Assembly: GCA_005776585.1 (NCBI GenBank)
Contig: SXOX01000185.1
Coordinates: 20,013 to 84,012, forward strand
Source: Pseudomonadota bacterium
Lineage (GTDB): Bacteria > Myxococcota_A > UBA9042 > GCA-2863065
Reading direction: 5' to 3'
Length of the DNA: 64,000 bases
The notes under the pieces are model-generated. The model was not told the DNA's origin and searched no databases. It saw only the letters and a program-made list of their open reading frames with translations. Positions 63,588 to 64,000 of the stretch are shown here, one piece after another. Position numbers and translations under genes: made by a program. Numbering within the stretch: the stretch's first letter is position 1; each line of letters begins with the position of its first letter.

Positions 63588-64000
63588 ATCGCGACGCTGA
63601 AGGCGCGGAGGGCGTCGTTGAGGCTGGTCTTGCGATCGGTGGACTCGGTCCGGTAGCCAATGACCAGCGCGCACGGCACGTGGAACTCACCCGCCGGAAA
63701 CTGGCGCGGCCGCATCCCGGGCACGACGACCGAGCGCGCGGGCACACGGCCCTTGAGCGTGACGGGCGTGTCGCCGGTGACGTCGACGATGGGAGTCGAG
63801 CTCGTGAGGACCGTGCCGGCACCCAGGACCGCCTCGCGCTCGACGATGACGCCTTCGACGACGATACACCGGCTCCCGACGAAGGCGCCGTCCTCGATGA
63901 TGACCGGAGTGGCCGAGGGCGGCTCGAGCACGCCACCGATGCCGACCCCGCCCGCGAGGTGCACGCCTTGCCCGATCTGCGCGCACGAGCCGACGGTGGC
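63584..64000 (-). CDS. dapD: Tetrahydrodipicolinate N-succinyltransferase (5' end cut off)
   Basis: The frame is open to the right window edge; the ORF-track start (GTG at 63964) is internal. The visible 138 residues are the C-terminal left-handed beta-helix region: TVGSCAQIGQGVHLAGGVGIGGVLEPPSATPVIIEDGAFVGSRCIVVEGVIVEREAVLGAG, then GRVPARSVVVPG and the end KTSLNDALRAFSV. Hexapeptide-repeat periodicity is evident, and GVGIGGVLEP is a DapD signature. It transfers succinyl from succinyl-CoA to tetrahydrodipicolinate in lysine/diaminopimelate synthesis. Overlap with dapE by ATGA implies coupled translation. Confidence 0.93.
   Translation of the reverse strand, partial: ATVGSCAQIGQGVHLAGGVGIGGVLEPPSATPVIIEDGAFVGSRCIVVEGVIVEREAVLGAGTVLTSSTPIVDVTGDTPVTLKGRVPARSVVVPGMRPRQFPAGEFHVPCALVIGYRTESTDRKTSLNDALRAFSVAI

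Overview
The window looks like chromosomal DNA of a high-GC Gram-negative bacterium, most probably a member of the Myxococcota (the former delta-proteobacterial myxobacteria and relatives). This is an inference from content. At least twelve predicted lipoproteins carry Asp/Thr/Gly-rich linkers and Cys-rich modules, and there are kinase-like proteins with TPR or membrane tails, an HDOD protein, thrombospondin-type-3/MopE-type repeats and many GTG starts. I see no insertion sequence, phage gene, CRISPR array or rRNA. There is one tRNA, tRNA-Leu(GAG).

Layout. 1-1851: end of a ResB-like gene and a divergent CcsA-like cytochrome c assembly gene. 1885-8246: a lipoprotein that fuses a parallel beta-helix to a diheme cytochrome domain, a pseudokinase-TPR protein, and a class II aldolase. 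8255-15107: a lipoprotein with twelve thrombospondin type 3 repeats, an acyl-CoA-ligase-like enzyme and an unknown lipoprotein. 15100-18125: a leftward operon of fatty acyl reductase, a HAD-like protein lacking its nucleophile, and a YkgJ-type cysteine-cluster protein, with a palindromic operator candidate upstream. 18366-24651: a rightward run of HDOD protein, TPR-like protein, phosphoglycerate mutase, EamA transporter and a Cys-rich (CTDC-repeat) lipoprotein. 24658-32678: small lipoproteins, a FlgM-like protein, tRNA-Leu with a strong promoter, a second pseudokinase, a FadL-type outer-membrane protein and a crotonase. 32653-35336: RNase G and a Cys-rich lipoprotein.

The most striking region is the leftward run 59787 to 35394. 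It starts with a single ORF for a lipoprotein of about 5,250 residues, built almost entirely from roughly 200 four-cysteine modules of the form C-x5-CTxDxC-x5/6-C. These resemble the CTDC repeat of the Dictyostelium stalk and slime-sheath matrix proteins. Its stop codon overlaps (ATGA) the start of a family-2 glycosyltransferase of the polyprenyl-phosphate-sugar-synthase type. Three GT-C-like membrane glycosyltransferases follow, two of them tandem paralogues with extra periplasmic domains, and then a B12-binding-type radical SAM protein. A 20-codon Pro/Arg-rich ORF with a good ribosome binding site sits inside the run. I propose that this operon makes, and probably glycosylates, a giant disulfide-rich surface fibre or matrix protein. 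A Kazal-type protease-inhibitor lipoprotein is transcribed divergently from the same 300-bp regulatory region, which contains a perfect 18-bp palindrome.

61664-64000: leftward dapD-dapE-fdhD, with overlapping ends; dapD is cut by the window edge. Genes in the window are mostly tightly packed, with many 1-4 nt overlaps. The only gene-free stretch of about 300 bases is the divergent region 59788-60087.
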